A program made the translations under genes and the position numbers. Below, in pieces: positions 51,691 through 60,741 of a DNA stretch of 64,000 nt. Source of the DNA: Gemmatimonadota bacterium (GTDB lineage Bacteria; Gemmatimonadota; Gemmatimonadetes; Longimicrobiales; Gaopeijiaceae); NCBI GenBank assembly GCA_041390125.1, contig JAWKQN010000015.1:55904-119903 (forward strand), written 5' to 3'. Every line of letters starts with the position of its first letter. The first letter of the stretch is position 1. The notes beneath the pieces are model-generated. The model was not told the origin of the DNA, made no database searches, and saw only the letters and a program-made list of their open reading frames with translations.

Positions 51691-53126
51691 GCACGATCGG
51701 TCTGCGCGAGTTCCACGCCTTCGAGGCCGCGGGGCAGCGCTTCCTCTACCTGGTGCCGTCCGCGGGAGTCATCCGGCTGGACGACGTGTCCGCCGCGGTG
51801 CTGGACACGCTGGAGCAGGGACCGCGCACGCGCCCGGACGTGGTGGCGTCGCTCGCGCCCCGCTTCCCGGCGGCGGATGTGGACGCGGCCATCGCGGAGC
51901 TGGCGGAGGTGCGCGCGCTCGGACCGACGCGCGCCGAGCCGGAACGCGCCCTCCCGGTGCTGCCCCCGCGCGGCTTTCCGCTCACCACCATGGTCCTCAA
52001 CGTGACGAGCAAGTGCAACCTCGCGTGCACGTACTGCTACGAGTACGGCGAGGACGCCATCGTCCCGGCCACGAACAAGCCCCGTTTCATGAGCGAGGAG
52101 ACGGCCCGGCGCTCGGTGGACTGGATGTTCGAGCAGGGTGCGGCCAACGACCGCGTGCTCCTCACCTTCTTCGGCGGCGAGACGCTGCTCAACTTCAAGG
52201 TGCTGCAATCGACCCACGCCTACGCCATGGAACGCGGCCGGGCGCTGGGCAAACAGGTGGACTTCTCGCTCACGACCAACGCCACGTTGCTCCGTCCCCA
52301 CATCATCGAGTGGCTCGCGGAGAACCACATCGGCGTCACCATCTCCATCGACGGCCCCCAGGACGCCCAGGACAAGTTCCGGGTGTTCAAGAACGGGGCG
52401 GGCAGCTACGAGACCGTGCTGCCCCGGATCCGCGCCCTGTTGCAGCGACACCGCTCCCGGCCCATCGGCGCCCGGGTCACGCTGACCCGCCAGAACCTGG
52501 ACGTGCTGGGGATCTTCCGGCATCTGACGGAGGAGATCGGCTTCCACGAGGCCGGGTTCGCACCGGTCACGACCGCCTCCCAACGCGACTTCGCCATCGA
52601 AGGCAGCGGCTTCGATCACATGCTGGCGCAGTTCGAGACGCTGGCGCTCGAGTATCGTGACGCGGCGCTGGCAGGCCGTCATCATGGCTTCTCCAACGTG
52701 AAGGACACGCTGGAGGAGATCCACAAGGGCGTCAGCAAGGCCTTTCCCTGCGGCGCCGGCCTGGGGCTCATGGGAGTGGCCACGGACGGGGACGTGGCGC
52801 TCTGCCACCGCTTCGCGGGCTCGGACGAGCACACCCTCGGCTCCGTCTTCGACGGCGTCGACGAAGTGCGCAAGTACGACTTCCTGAAGAAGCACCACAT
52901 GGTCAACAAGACGGACTGCGCGTCCTGTTGGGCACGCCCGCTCTGCGCGGGCGGATGCTACCATGAAGCCCATGTGCGCTATGGAGACACCGGCCAGGCC
53001 AACCTGCACTTCTGCGATTGGGTGCGCTCCTGGACGGACACCTGCCTGAAGATCTACGGGGAGCTGGCCGAGCAGCGGCCGGACGTGCTCGCTCGCTTCG
53101 ACGAGCCTCTCCCGCTCACGGCCTAG
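51687..53126 (+). CDS. qhpD: Radical SAM/SPASM thioether-forming enzyme of QHNDH
   Basis: A 479-residue enzyme that installs the intrapeptide thioether bonds in the gamma subunit. The radical-SAM cluster motif is C110-N-L-A-C114-T-Y-C117. A SPASM domain for two auxiliary clusters occupies the C-terminal 130 residues, with Cys in F-P-C-G-A-G, V-A-L-C-H-R-F, C-A-S-C-W-A-R-P-L-C-A-G-G-C and F-C-D-W. The N-terminal 95 residues fit a RiPP-recognition-like or PqqD-like region that would bind the leader of the gamma precursor. The ATG overlaps the qhpA stop. The next gene starts after only 10 bases. Confidence 0.88.
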   Translation: MSTIGLREFHAFEAAGQRFLYLVPSAGVIRLDDVSAAVLDTLEQGPRTRPDVVASLAPRFPAADVDAAIAELAEVRALGPTRAEPERALPVLPPRGFPLTTMVLNVTSKCNLACTYCYEYGEDAIVPATNKPRFMSEETARRSVDWMFEQGAANDRVLLTFFGGETLLNFKVLQSTHAYAMERGRALGKQVDFSLTTNATLLRPHIIEWLAENHIGVTISIDGPQDAQDKFRVFKNGAGSYETVLPRIRALLQRHRSRPIGARVTLTRQNLDVLGIFRHLTEEIGFHEAGFAPVTTASQRDFAIEGSGFDHMLAQFETLALEYRDAALAGRHHGFSNVKDTLEEIHKGVSKAFPCGAGLGLMGVATDGDVALCHRFAGSDEHTLGSVFDGVDEVRKYDFLKKHHMVNKTDCASCWARPLCAGGCYHEAHVRYGDTGQANLHFCDWVRSWTDTCLKIYGELAEQRPDVLARFDEPLPLTA

Positions 53127-53136
53127 GAGGATCGGC

Positions 53137-53532
53137 GTGAAGCACATCAAGGCCATCAACCGCAAGGCGGCGCGGATCGAGCGCCTGGCCGCCGACGGCG
53201 GCGGGGCGGATCCGCAGCCCACGCTGCACGTCGGCGGAGACGACGGGTTCGTCCGCGAGGACGAGCTGGACGTGGTGGCGCTCCAGAGCGTGGAGTCGGG
53301 CCCGCACTTCCCGATCGGGTGCTCGCTGGTGTTCTTCCCCGGCTGGGAAGCCGACAGCTCGGGTGGGACCGCCGGCCTGTGTCAGCCCGTGGAGCGCGAC
53401 CTCTTCGACTGCCACCTGGGGTGCTTCTGGCCGGCGCACGTGCCGGATCAGCTCAACTACGCGCCCGACTGGACCGGCACGTGCGCGTCGGCCCAGAAGG
53501 ACTGGCGCAAGATCGACCTGATCTTCCCGTGA
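53137..53532 (+). CDS. qhpC: QHNDH gamma subunit precursor, cysteine tryptophylquinone carrier
   Basis: A 131-residue precursor of the catalytic gamma subunit. Counting from Cys62, Glu71, Cys82, Asp88, Cys92, Cys96, Trp98 and Asp104 fall at the spacings known for the four cross-links (Cys7-Glu16, Cys27-Asp33, Cys37-Trp43 and Cys41-Asp49 in the Paracoccus mature numbering). Trp98 with Cys92 would form the cysteine tryptophylquinone cofactor. The N-terminal part, about 55 residues before the region equivalent to the mature start, is long for the family and lacks a Sec signal; it should be a leader removed by QhpE and exported through QhpF. GGAGG ends 6 bases before the GTG start. Confidence 0.92.
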   Translation: MKHIKAINRKAARIERLAADGGGADPQPTLHVGGDDGFVREDELDVVALQSVESGPHFPIGCSLVFFPGWEADSSGGTAGLCQPVERDLFDCHLGCFWPAHVPDQLNYAPDWTGTCASAQKDWRKIDLIFP

Positions 53533-54647
53533 TCCCACGACCCGGTCGTGCCCACCCCTCACGCCTGCGGCGCGCGGCGCTGCTGGGTCTGGCCCTGCTC
53601 GCAGGCGCACCCCTCCCCGCCACGGCGCAGGCCCGGAGCGGCGGGAACGGCACGTTCTACCTGGCGGCATACGACAAGCACGTCTACGTCATCGATGAGG
53701 CCACGCTGGACGTCCGGGCGCGTTGGCCTTCGCAGATCGGCATCCCGGCCCGCGTGGCGCTCTCCGACGACCGCTCCCTGCTGATCGTCACCGACGTCAC
53801 CAACCGCAACGTCGAGCTGATCGAGCGCGCCACGGGCCGGTCCGTGGACCACTTCACGCTGGACCAGGGCAACACCCAGGTCCGGATCGGAAGCATCGCG
53901 CTCGCACCCGATCACGGCTGGATGGTCCTCCAGATCCAGTCCTACACGAAGCTGCGGGACCGCTTCCAGATCGGGGAGCCGGTGCTGGTCCGCTACGATC
54001 TGTCCACCCATGCAGTGACGGATACGATCCCCTGGCCCGACGGCCCCGACGCCGCCAGCGGCTCCACGCTCTTCTCCCCGGACGGTCGCCTGCTGTGGGT
54101 GCTCGGCGACGACCTCGTCGCCCTGGACGCGGAGACGTTCGCGGAGGTGGATCGCTGGGCGCTGTCACGCCCCATCGAGCCCGGGCTCGGGGAGATGTTC
54201 TTCGGGTTCTCGCAGAGCCTCTACGAAGACGCCGGCATCTACACCGGCCTCTTCCGCACGTCCGACCCCGTGCAGCACCGCCGCCTCATGGGCATCGCGC
54301 GCGTCGACCTGGCGGCCAAGGACGTGGACTTCTACACACTCGGCCCCAGCCAGCCGGTCAGCTTCACGCTGGCACCCGACGGACGGACGGCCTACGGCCT
54401 CTACTCGGACATCGGTCGGTACGAGTTCTGGACGTTCGACCTGCAGAACCGGCGTGTGGCCCAGCGCCAGGAGTTCCCCGGACGCCCGCGCATGCGGCTG
54501 GCCGCCAGCACGAACGGTGAGCTGTTGTACATCGCCACGGCCGGCGCCACGATCGACGTCTACGACGCAGCGACCTACCAGCCTCTGCGCACGGTGACGC
54601 TCGACACCGACATGATCGGATGGGTGCTGGTCCCGCCCGAGGATTGA
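53529..54647 (+). CDS. qhpB: QHNDH beta subunit, seven-bladed propeller
   Basis: A 372-residue precursor with a signal peptide (about 12-35, ending LPATAQA) and repeated strands typical of a beta-propeller. It begins G-N-G-T-F-Y-L-A-A-Y-D-K-H-V-Y-V-I-D as in other QHNDH beta subunits, which wrap the gamma subunit and form the active-site entrance in the periplasm. There are no haem motifs. The GTG start overlaps the qhpC stop (GTGA). The stop touches the probable start of qhpF. Confidence 0.87.
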   Translation: MIPRPGRAHPSRLRRAALLGLALLAGAPLPATAQARSGGNGTFYLAAYDKHVYVIDEATLDVRARWPSQIGIPARVALSDDRSLLIVTDVTNRNVELIERATGRSVDHFTLDQGNTQVRIGSIALAPDHGWMVLQIQSYTKLRDRFQIGEPVLVRYDLSTHAVTDTIPWPDGPDAASGSTLFSPDGRLLWVLGDDLVALDAETFAEVDRWALSRPIEPGLGEMFFGFSQSLYEDAGIYTGLFRTSDPVQHRRLMGIARVDLAAKDVDFYTLGPSQPVSFTLAPDGRTAYGLYSDIGRYEFWTFDLQNRRVAQRQEFPGRPRMRLAASTNGELLYIATAGATIDVYDAATYQPLRTVTLDTDMIGWVLVPPED

Positions 54648-54726
54648 TCGGCTTCTGAGCAGCACACCCGCAGGGCTCCGCTGGGCACTGGGGTACATCC
54701 GGCCCCACGCGCACCGTCTGGCCCTG

Positions 54727-56373
54727 GTGGTGGGGCTCAGCCTCGCGTCCACGGTCTCGTCCCTGGCGCTCCCCTACCTGACCCGCCTGCTGGTGGACGA
54801 CGCGCTGCTCGGTCGCGATGGCCGTGCGCTCGTGCTCATCGTGGGTGCGTTCGCCGCCCTGGGCGTGCTCGGCTTCGGCCTCAACGTCGTGGCGGGGCTG
54901 CGCTACACGCGCGTCTCGGCGGACATCCTCTTCGCGATGCGCCGCGACCTGTACCGGCACCTGCAGAGCCTGTCCCCCCGCTTCTTCGCGCGCACCCCGC
55001 TGGGCGACATCGTCTCGCGGATCAACGGCGACATCGGCGAGATCCAGCGCGTCGCCGCCGAGACGGCGCTGGCCTGGATCGGCAGCGGGCTGTACCTGGT
55101 GGGGACCGTGACCGTGATGATCTGGCTGGACGCTCGGCTGTTCCTCGTCGGCCTGCTGGCGATGCCGCCCAGCCTGCTCGCGCTCGTGCTCTACCGCCGC
55201 CGCCTGGAGGCGAGCGTGACCCGGGTGCGGGAGCGCAGCGCCGACATCGGCTCCTTCCTCATCGAGACGCTCCTGGGAATGCGCCTGGTCGTGGCCAGCA
55301 ACGCGCAGGAGCGCGAGCTGGCCCGCTTCGAGGAGCGGAACGATCGCTTCGTGGACGCGCTGCTGCGCATGCGCTGGGCCACCTACCTGGCGGGTGGGCT
55401 CCCCGCGTTGCTCCTCACGCTCGGCACGGCGGCGGTCTTCCTCTACGGAGGCACGCGCGTCATCGCAGGCTCGCTCACGCTCGGGACGTTCGCGGCCTTC
55501 ATGGCCTACCAGATGCGCTTGCTGTCACCCGTCCAGGGGCTGATGGGCCTGTACGCCGGGCTCGCCTCGGCCCGCGCCTCGCTGACCCGGGTCGCGGCCC
55601 TGTTCGCCGTGACGCCCGAGGTGGTCTCCGCGCCGGGGGCCGCCCCGCTCGGGCCCATCCGGGGGCACATCACCCTGGAGGGCGTGCACGTCTCCCACGA
55701 GGGCGTTCCGGTGCTGGCCGGCGTGGACCTGGACATCGCACCCGGCGAGGTCGTGGCCCTGGTGGGCCCCAGCGGGAGCGGCAAATCCACGCTCGCCGAT
55801 CTGCTCACACGGCAGATCGACCCCGACGCCGGTCGCATCCTCCTCGATGGGCGCGATCTGCGCTCCGTGCCGCTGTCCGACCTGCGAACCGCGGTGCTCA
55901 CCATCGACGCGGAGCCGTTCCTCTTCAACGCGTCGCTGGAGGAGAACGTGCGCTATGCCGTCCCCGACGCCGGCGCCGAGGCCTTGGAGGGGGCGCTGTC
56001 CGCGGCCGGCCTGGAGCGGGTCCGCGACCGGAGGCCCGACGCGGCCACGCCGCTGGGCGAGCGCGGTCGGGGCTTGTCGGCCGGCGAGCGTCAGCGGGTG
56101 CAGATCGCGCGCGCGTTCCTGGCGCGCCCCGCGGTGCTCGTGCTGGACGAAGCCACGGCCTCGTTGGACCCGGCCAGTCAGGCGGAGCTGTGGTCCACCT
56201 ACGCGCGTCTGTCGACCGGACGCACGACCCTGGTGATCACCCACCGACCGGAGCTGGCCCGGCTCGCCGACCGGATCGTGCTGCTCGAAGACGGCCGCAT
56301 CCGGGCGCAGGGGGCGGCGGCCGCGTTGGAGGCGGAGAGCCCCTCGCTGCGACGTCTCTTCACGAGCGCATGA
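54727..56373 (+). CDS. qhpF: ABC exporter for the QHNDH gamma subunit
   Basis: A half-size ABC exporter, 548 residues from GTG 54727. Six membrane helices precede a nucleotide-binding domain with Walker A G-P-S-G-S-G-K-S-T, signature L-S-A-G-E-R-Q, Walker B V-L-V-L-D-E-A and H-loop I-T-H-R-P. In Paracoccus QhpF is needed to move the modified gamma subunit across the inner membrane. The in-frame sequence upstream of 54727, G-L-R-W-A-L-G-Y-I-R-P-H-A-H-R-L-A-L, looks like the normal N-terminus of such exporters but contains no ATG, GTG or TTG. Translation may begin at ATT 54643 (one-base overlap with the qhpB stop) or CTG 54655. Confidence 0.85.
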   Translation: MVGLSLASTVSSLALPYLTRLLVDDALLGRDGRALVLIVGAFAALGVLGFGLNVVAGLRYTRVSADILFAMRRDLYRHLQSLSPRFFARTPLGDIVSRINGDIGEIQRVAAETALAWIGSGLYLVGTVTVMIWLDARLFLVGLLAMPPSLLALVLYRRRLEASVTRVRERSADIGSFLIETLLGMRLVVASNAQERELARFEERNDRFVDALLRMRWATYLAGGLPALLLTLGTAAVFLYGGTRVIAGSLTLGTFAAFMAYQMRLLSPVQGLMGLYAGLASARASLTRVAALFAVTPEVVSAPGAAPLGPIRGHITLEGVHVSHEGVPVLAGVDLDIAPGEVVALVGPSGSGKSTLADLLTRQIDPDAGRILLDGRDLRSVPLSDLRTAVLTIDAEPFLFNASLEENVRYAVPDAGAEALEGALSAAGLERVRDRRPDAATPLGERGRGLSAGERQRVQIARAFLARPAVLVLDEATASLDPASQAELWSTYARLSTGRTTLVITHRPELARLADRIVLLEDGRIRAQGAAAALEAESPSLRRLFTSA

Positions 56374-57194
56374 GCGCCGAGCGCACGTTCGCCGTGCCCC
56401 CCGACGCGGCCTGGCTCTCCGGGCGCACGGGCCGCGGGGTGCGGGTGGTGGTCGTGGACAGCGGCGTGAACCCCTGGCATCCCCACGTGCGCGCGGTGGC
56501 CGGCGGGGTCGACGTGCGCGCGGACGGCACGCTGGGCGAGGACTGGATCGACCGGCTCGGCCACGGCACCGCCGTGTGCGCCGCCATCAAACAACACGCG
56601 CCGGACGCAGAGCTGTGGGTGGCGCGCGTCTTCGAGGACCGGTTGGCCACGCGCATCGATGTCCTGGTGCGGGCCCTCGAGTGGGCGATGGCGCAGGAGC
56701 CGCATCTCGTCAACCTGAGCCTGGGCACCGCCACCGCCGCGCACCGCAGCGCGTTCGAGCCGGTGCTGACACGCGCCTCAGCCCAGGGCACGCTGGTGGT
56801 CTCGGCGGACGTGCACGACGGACGGGAGTGGCTTCCGGGCACGCTCCCCCAGGCCGTGGGGGTGCGGGTGGCCCCCGCCCTGCCCCAGGGCTCCGTGTGT
56901 CTCCACACGCTCGCGGACGGCGGTGTGCGCGCCGAGGCGGTGGGGCTGCCCCGCCCCATCCCGGGCGTCCCGGCCGCGCTCAACCTGCACGGGATCAGCT
57001 TCGCGGTGGCGACCACCACCGGTGCGCTGGCGCGCGTCCTGGAGGGTACCGGCCGGCCTTCGGGGTTCGCGGGCCTGCGCCAGGCATTCCGCCCCGCTTC
57101 CCTCGAGGCCCCCGCCCGGACCGAGGGCCTCGCGGCCCGGAGCGGGAGGGAGTCCCCGTCCGGCGCGCCGCACCCGTGTGACGGGAGCCCCTGA
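56370..57194 (+). CDS. qhpE: Subtilisin-like protease for gamma-subunit leader
   Basis: A 274-residue subtilase with catalytic Asp30 (V-V-D-S-G-V-N), His65 (G-H-G-T) and Ser210 (G-I-S-F-A, in place of the usual G-T-S-x-A). It lacks a signal peptide and prodomain, so it should act in the cytoplasm. In Paracoccus QhpE removes the leader of the gamma subunit after thioether formation. The ATG overlaps the qhpF stop (ATGA), and the stop overlaps the sulfotransferase start (TGATG). The C-terminal 45 residues are Gly/Ser/Pro-rich and variable. Confidence 0.85.
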   Translation: MSAERTFAVPPDAAWLSGRTGRGVRVVVVDSGVNPWHPHVRAVAGGVDVRADGTLGEDWIDRLGHGTAVCAAIKQHAPDAELWVARVFEDRLATRIDVLVRALEWAMAQEPHLVNLSLGTATAAHRSAFEPVLTRASAQGTLVVSADVHDGREWLPGTLPQAVGVRVAPALPQGSVCLHTLADGGVRAEAVGLPRPIPGVPAALNLHGISFAVATTTGALARVLEGTGRPSGFAGLRQAFRPASLEAPARTEGLAARSGRESPSGAPHPCDGSP

Positions 57195-58072
57195 TGGGCG
57201 CCGGCGCGCCGTCGGCGGCCCACGGCAGCGACCGGGGCGCGTTCCCGGATCTCATCGTGATCGGGGCGGCCAAGTGCGGGACCACCAGCCTGCACCATCA
57301 ACTCGATCTGCATCCCCAGATCGCCATGACGCGCGAGAAGGAGCTGCACTTCTTCACGGGCGGGCGGCGGTGGGAGCGGGGGCTCGACTGGTATCGGGCA
57401 CAGTTCGACCCGCGCGCGCCCGTGCGGGGTGAGGCGTCCGTGACCTACACCGCGTTCCCCAAGCACCGCGGTGTGCCTCAGCGCATGCACGACATCGTCC
57501 CGGACGTGCGATTGCTCTACATCGTTCGTGACCCCATCGCGCGGATCGTGTCGGACTACGTGCACCGCTTCTCCGACGGGCTGGAGCACCGCCCCCTGCG
57601 GGATGCGCTGGAGGTCCTGGAGGGGAACGACCTGGTGGAGCGCAGCCGGTACCACCTGCAGCTCGAGCAGTATCTCGCGGTCTATCCGCAAGACCGGCTT
57701 CGCGTCGTGTCCCTGGAGCGGCTGCGCGCCGATCCAGCAGGTGTGCTGCAGGGGATCTACCGTTTCCTGGAGGTCGATTCCGCGTTCGCGTCCCCCCGAC
57801 TCCACGACGTCTGGAATCCCACGGCGGTGAAGCGCCGGAAGGGGCCGGTCGCGCGCGCCCTCTACCGGCTGTCCCGGACCGCGCCGGCGCGCATCCTCTC
57901 TCCGGAGATGCGCCGCCGGATCGGGCTGGTGCTGTATCGGCCGTTCTCGCGCCCCATCCAGCGGCCCTCCCTCGACGACATCACCCGCGCACGCCTGGTC
58001 GACTTCCTGGCGCCGGACGCGGCGCGCCTGCGCGCACTCACGGGCGAGGCGTTCGCCGAGTGGAGCGTGTGA
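57194..58072 (+). CDS. Sulfotransferase, coupled to the QHNDH operon
   Basis: A 292-residue PAPS-dependent sulfotransferase of the heparan-sulfate/NodH-like type. The 5'-phosphosulfate loop is G-A-A-K-C-G-T-T-S-L (about 23-32), the 3'-phosphate motif is Y-I-V-R-D-P-I-A-R-I-V-S-D-Y, and R-Y-H-L-Q-L-E-Q-Y-L is typical of the family. There is no signal peptide. Its ATG shares one base with the qhpE stop, so translation is coupled to the QHNDH maturation genes. No sulfotransferase is part of the described QHNDH pathway. It may modify the gamma or another subunit, a substrate amine or an unrelated glycan; the coupling is the only evidence. Confidence 0.8.
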   Translation: MGAGAPSAAHGSDRGAFPDLIVIGAAKCGTTSLHHQLDLHPQIAMTREKELHFFTGGRRWERGLDWYRAQFDPRAPVRGEASVTYTAFPKHRGVPQRMHDIVPDVRLLYIVRDPIARIVSDYVHRFSDGLEHRPLRDALEVLEGNDLVERSRYHLQLEQYLAVYPQDRLRVVSLERLRADPAGVLQGIYRFLEVDSAFASPRLHDVWNPTAVKRRKGPVARALYRLSRTAPARILSPEMRRRIGLVLYRPFSRPIQRPSLDDITRARLVDFLAPDAARLRALTGEAFAEWSV

Positions 58073-58079
58073 CCTGGGC

Positions 58080-60512
58080 TCACGCCCGGAGGGCGACGGC
58101 AGGATCCACGCGCATCGCCCTCCGGACCGGAAGCGCGATGGCGAGCGCACCCATCCCCAGGACCAGGACGGCCACCACCCCGTAGGTGAACGGATCGATG
58201 GGGGCGACGCCCACGAGGAACGGTCTCGCCCTCGGGGTCAGCAGGACGGCCCCGAGCAGTCCGGCCCCGGCCCCGATCGACACGACCCGGAGCCCCCTCG
58301 TCAGCACGGCCCGGCCGACGCCGGCCTTGCTCCCGCCCAGTGCCAGGCGGATGCCGATCTCGCGCGTCTCCTGCGCGACCGTGTACGCGACCAGGCCGTG
58401 GATGCCGAGCACGGCCAGCACCAGACCGAGCACGCCCAGCACCCCGATCAGACCGCTGGCCAGGCGCTGCGGGAGCAGCGCTTCGTTGGCGATCTCGCGC
58501 AGTGTACGCGCCTGATCCACCCGGAGCTGGGCATCGGCCGCGCTCACGGCGTCGGCCAACGCGCGCTTCCCGTCGGCGATGGGACCCGCGACGCGTATCA
58601 CGAGGACAGCGGATGCGCGATACGTCTCCTCCATCGGTCGGTACAGGGTGGGCACGGGGGTGTCGTCCTGGACCAGCAGCCGTGCATCGGCGCTGACCCC
58701 GACGACCTCCCGGGAACGTCCGTCCAGGACGACCTGACGTCCCAGCGGATCCTCCCCGGGCCAGAAGCGGTCCGCGAAGGCGCGATTCACGACCACCGCG
58801 GCGGAGGTCACGTGGTCCGCGTCGCTCAACCTCCGCCCCGCGACGAGCGGGAGCCCCACGACGTCGAACCATCCCGGCCCGACCGGCATGTCCTCGACGG
58901 CGAACCCCTCCAGTCCGTCGGGAGGCACCTGCCCCGGGATCCCCACGGCAACGGGTGACCGGGCGGCGCCCAACGGAGCACGGCCGGCCCAGGTCACCGC
59001 GGCGATGGTCGGAGCGCCGGTCAGCTGGCGCGCGAGCGCGTCACGCCAGGCCGGGCCGCTCTGCGCATCATAGCGCTCGCCCGGCAAGGCCAGGCGACCC
59101 ACGACCACGTCGTCGGCCGCGAGCCCCAGGTCCGCGCGCAGGCCGTGCCGTACCGACCGGGTGAAGAGCCCGGCGCCGACCAGGAGGGAGGTGGCCAGCG
59201 CCACCTGGACCACCACGAACGCCCAGCGCGCACGCTTGGGGCCGACGCCTCCACCCCCGCCCCGGCCCAACAACGAGGCGGGCGCCCGGCCGGTCCCGTA
59301 CAGCGCCGGCGCCGCCGTGGCCACCAGGGAGGTCAGCAGGCCGAGCGCGATGGTGAACGCCAACACGGGCAGATCCACCGGAAGGTCCACACCGAGGCGG
59401 AACCCGGCCAGGAAGCGCTCCAGGCGCTCCGTGAGCCAGACGGACAGCCCGAACGCGAGGAGCGAACCGGCTCCGAAGAGGAGCAGCCCTTCGCGCACGG
59501 CGTCCCAGACCAGGCGGCCGCGACTGGCGCCCAGCGAGGAGCGCACGGCGATCTCCTGGCGGCGGGTGACGGCCCGCGCGAGCAGGAGTCCGCCGATGTT
59601 GGCGCAAGCGATCAGGAGGACCAGGGCCGCAACCGCGCCGAACACCGCCAGGATGCCGAAGACGCCGGAGCGCAACGAATGATCGATGCCGGTCGTCGGG
59701 GTCACCTCGACCCGGAGTCCGGCGTTGGTCTCCGGATAGCGTCGGTCCAGGTCCACCGCGACCCGGGTCAGGGACGCCTGGATCTGCGCGACGGTGGCCT
59801 CGGGCCGACGGCGACCGATCAGCTCCAGCGGCTTGTCCGCCCGCGAGGTGGGATCGCTCCCCGGACGGAAGACGTCGATCATGGAGAGCGGCACCCAGGC
59901 ATCCACCGGAAAGCCGATGAAGTGGCCGGAGAAGCCTTGTGGCGCGACGCCCACGACCGTGAACGCCCGTCCCTCCAACGTGACGCTGCGTCCGACGACG
60001 CCCGGATCTCCGCCGAAGGCGCGCTCCCACGTGGCGTGACTCAGGATCGCCGACGGGTCCGCTCCGAATCCGGCGGTGGGATCGAAACGCACCGTCCCCA
60101 GATGTGCCCGCACGCCGAGCAACGCGAAGTAGTCCGCCGAGGTGAGCTGGACCGTGACGGGTGGAGCCAGAGGATCGGTTCCGAGCGGCGCACGGACCGC
60201 CGTGTAGGCCGCCAGACCGGTGAGCGCGGGGGCACCGTCGGCGAGGTCGCGCCAGTCGGCAAAGGAGAAGCCCGTGAAGCTGTTGCCGCCGGGAACCACG
60301 GCGAGGACGTCGACCATCTCGTCCGGTGCCTCGATCGGCAGCGGACGCAGCACCAGGACGCTCAAGGCCGAGAAGATGGCGGTGTTGGCACCGATCCCCA
60401 GACCGGCGACGAGGACGACGACTGCGCTGAACCACGGCGTGCGGGCCAGGGCCCGGCCGGTCCAGCGGATCTCCTGCACGCGCCGACGCACTCCCTCCAC
60501 CACACCCCTCAT
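58080..60512 (-). CDS. MacB/FtsX-type ABC permease, orphan duplicated type
   Basis: An 810-residue duplicated permease of the same ADOP-like class as the one near 40 kb. Helices occur at about 28-48, 275-300, 325-350, 370-395, 425-445, 690-710, 730-755 and 775-800. The typical segments A-N-I-G-G-L-L-L-A-R-A-V-T-R-R-Q-E and G-I-R-L-A-L-G-G-S are present. The ATG at 60512 follows GGAGGG with good spacing; the longer frame upstream is unlikely. No ATPase gene is next to it. Its 3' end lies seven bases from the end of the sulfotransferase gene. The substrate is unknown. Confidence 0.83.
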   Translation of the reverse strand: MRGVVEGVRRRVQEIRWTGRALARTPWFSAVVVLVAGLGIGANTAIFSALSVLVLRPLPIEAPDEMVDVLAVVPGGNSFTGFSFADWRDLADGAPALTGLAAYTAVRAPLGTDPLAPPVTVQLTSADYFALLGVRAHLGTVRFDPTAGFGADPSAILSHATWERAFGGDPGVVGRSVTLEGRAFTVVGVAPQGFSGHFIGFPVDAWVPLSMIDVFRPGSDPTSRADKPLELIGRRRPEATVAQIQASLTRVAVDLDRRYPETNAGLRVEVTPTTGIDHSLRSGVFGILAVFGAVAALVLLIACANIGGLLLARAVTRRQEIAVRSSLGASRGRLVWDAVREGLLLFGAGSLLAFGLSVWLTERLERFLAGFRLGVDLPVDLPVLAFTIALGLLTSLVATAAPALYGTGRAPASLLGRGGGGGVGPKRARWAFVVVQVALATSLLVGAGLFTRSVRHGLRADLGLAADDVVVGRLALPGERYDAQSGPAWRDALARQLTGAPTIAAVTWAGRAPLGAARSPVAVGIPGQVPPDGLEGFAVEDMPVGPGWFDVVGLPLVAGRRLSDADHVTSAAVVVNRAFADRFWPGEDPLGRQVVLDGRSREVVGVSADARLLVQDDTPVPTLYRPMEETYRASAVLVIRVAGPIADGKRALADAVSAADAQLRVDQARTLREIANEALLPQRLASGLIGVLGVLGLVLAVLGIHGLVAYTVAQETREIGIRLALGGSKAGVGRAVLTRGLRVVSIGAGAGLLGAVLLTPRARPFLVGVAPIDPFTYGVVAVLVLGMGALAIALPVRRAMRVDPAVALRA

Positions 60513-60741
60513 CGCACCCTCCCCGGTCGAGCGGAGACCCCACCCGGGACGGGGCCCGTCCCGGGGCACATCCTTCCCGCGGCGCCGCGGCGGAGAACGG
60601 TCAGGATGGATCGCCGCGGGTCACCTCTGCAACATGCCACGGCCGGGCTCGGGGCGCACGCGCGCCGTAGATGCCGTAGCGGGAGGTCGGGCGACGTGGT
60701 CCCCGGACGTGACGCCCACCGCTGGGCGCCCATCCCGGGGA

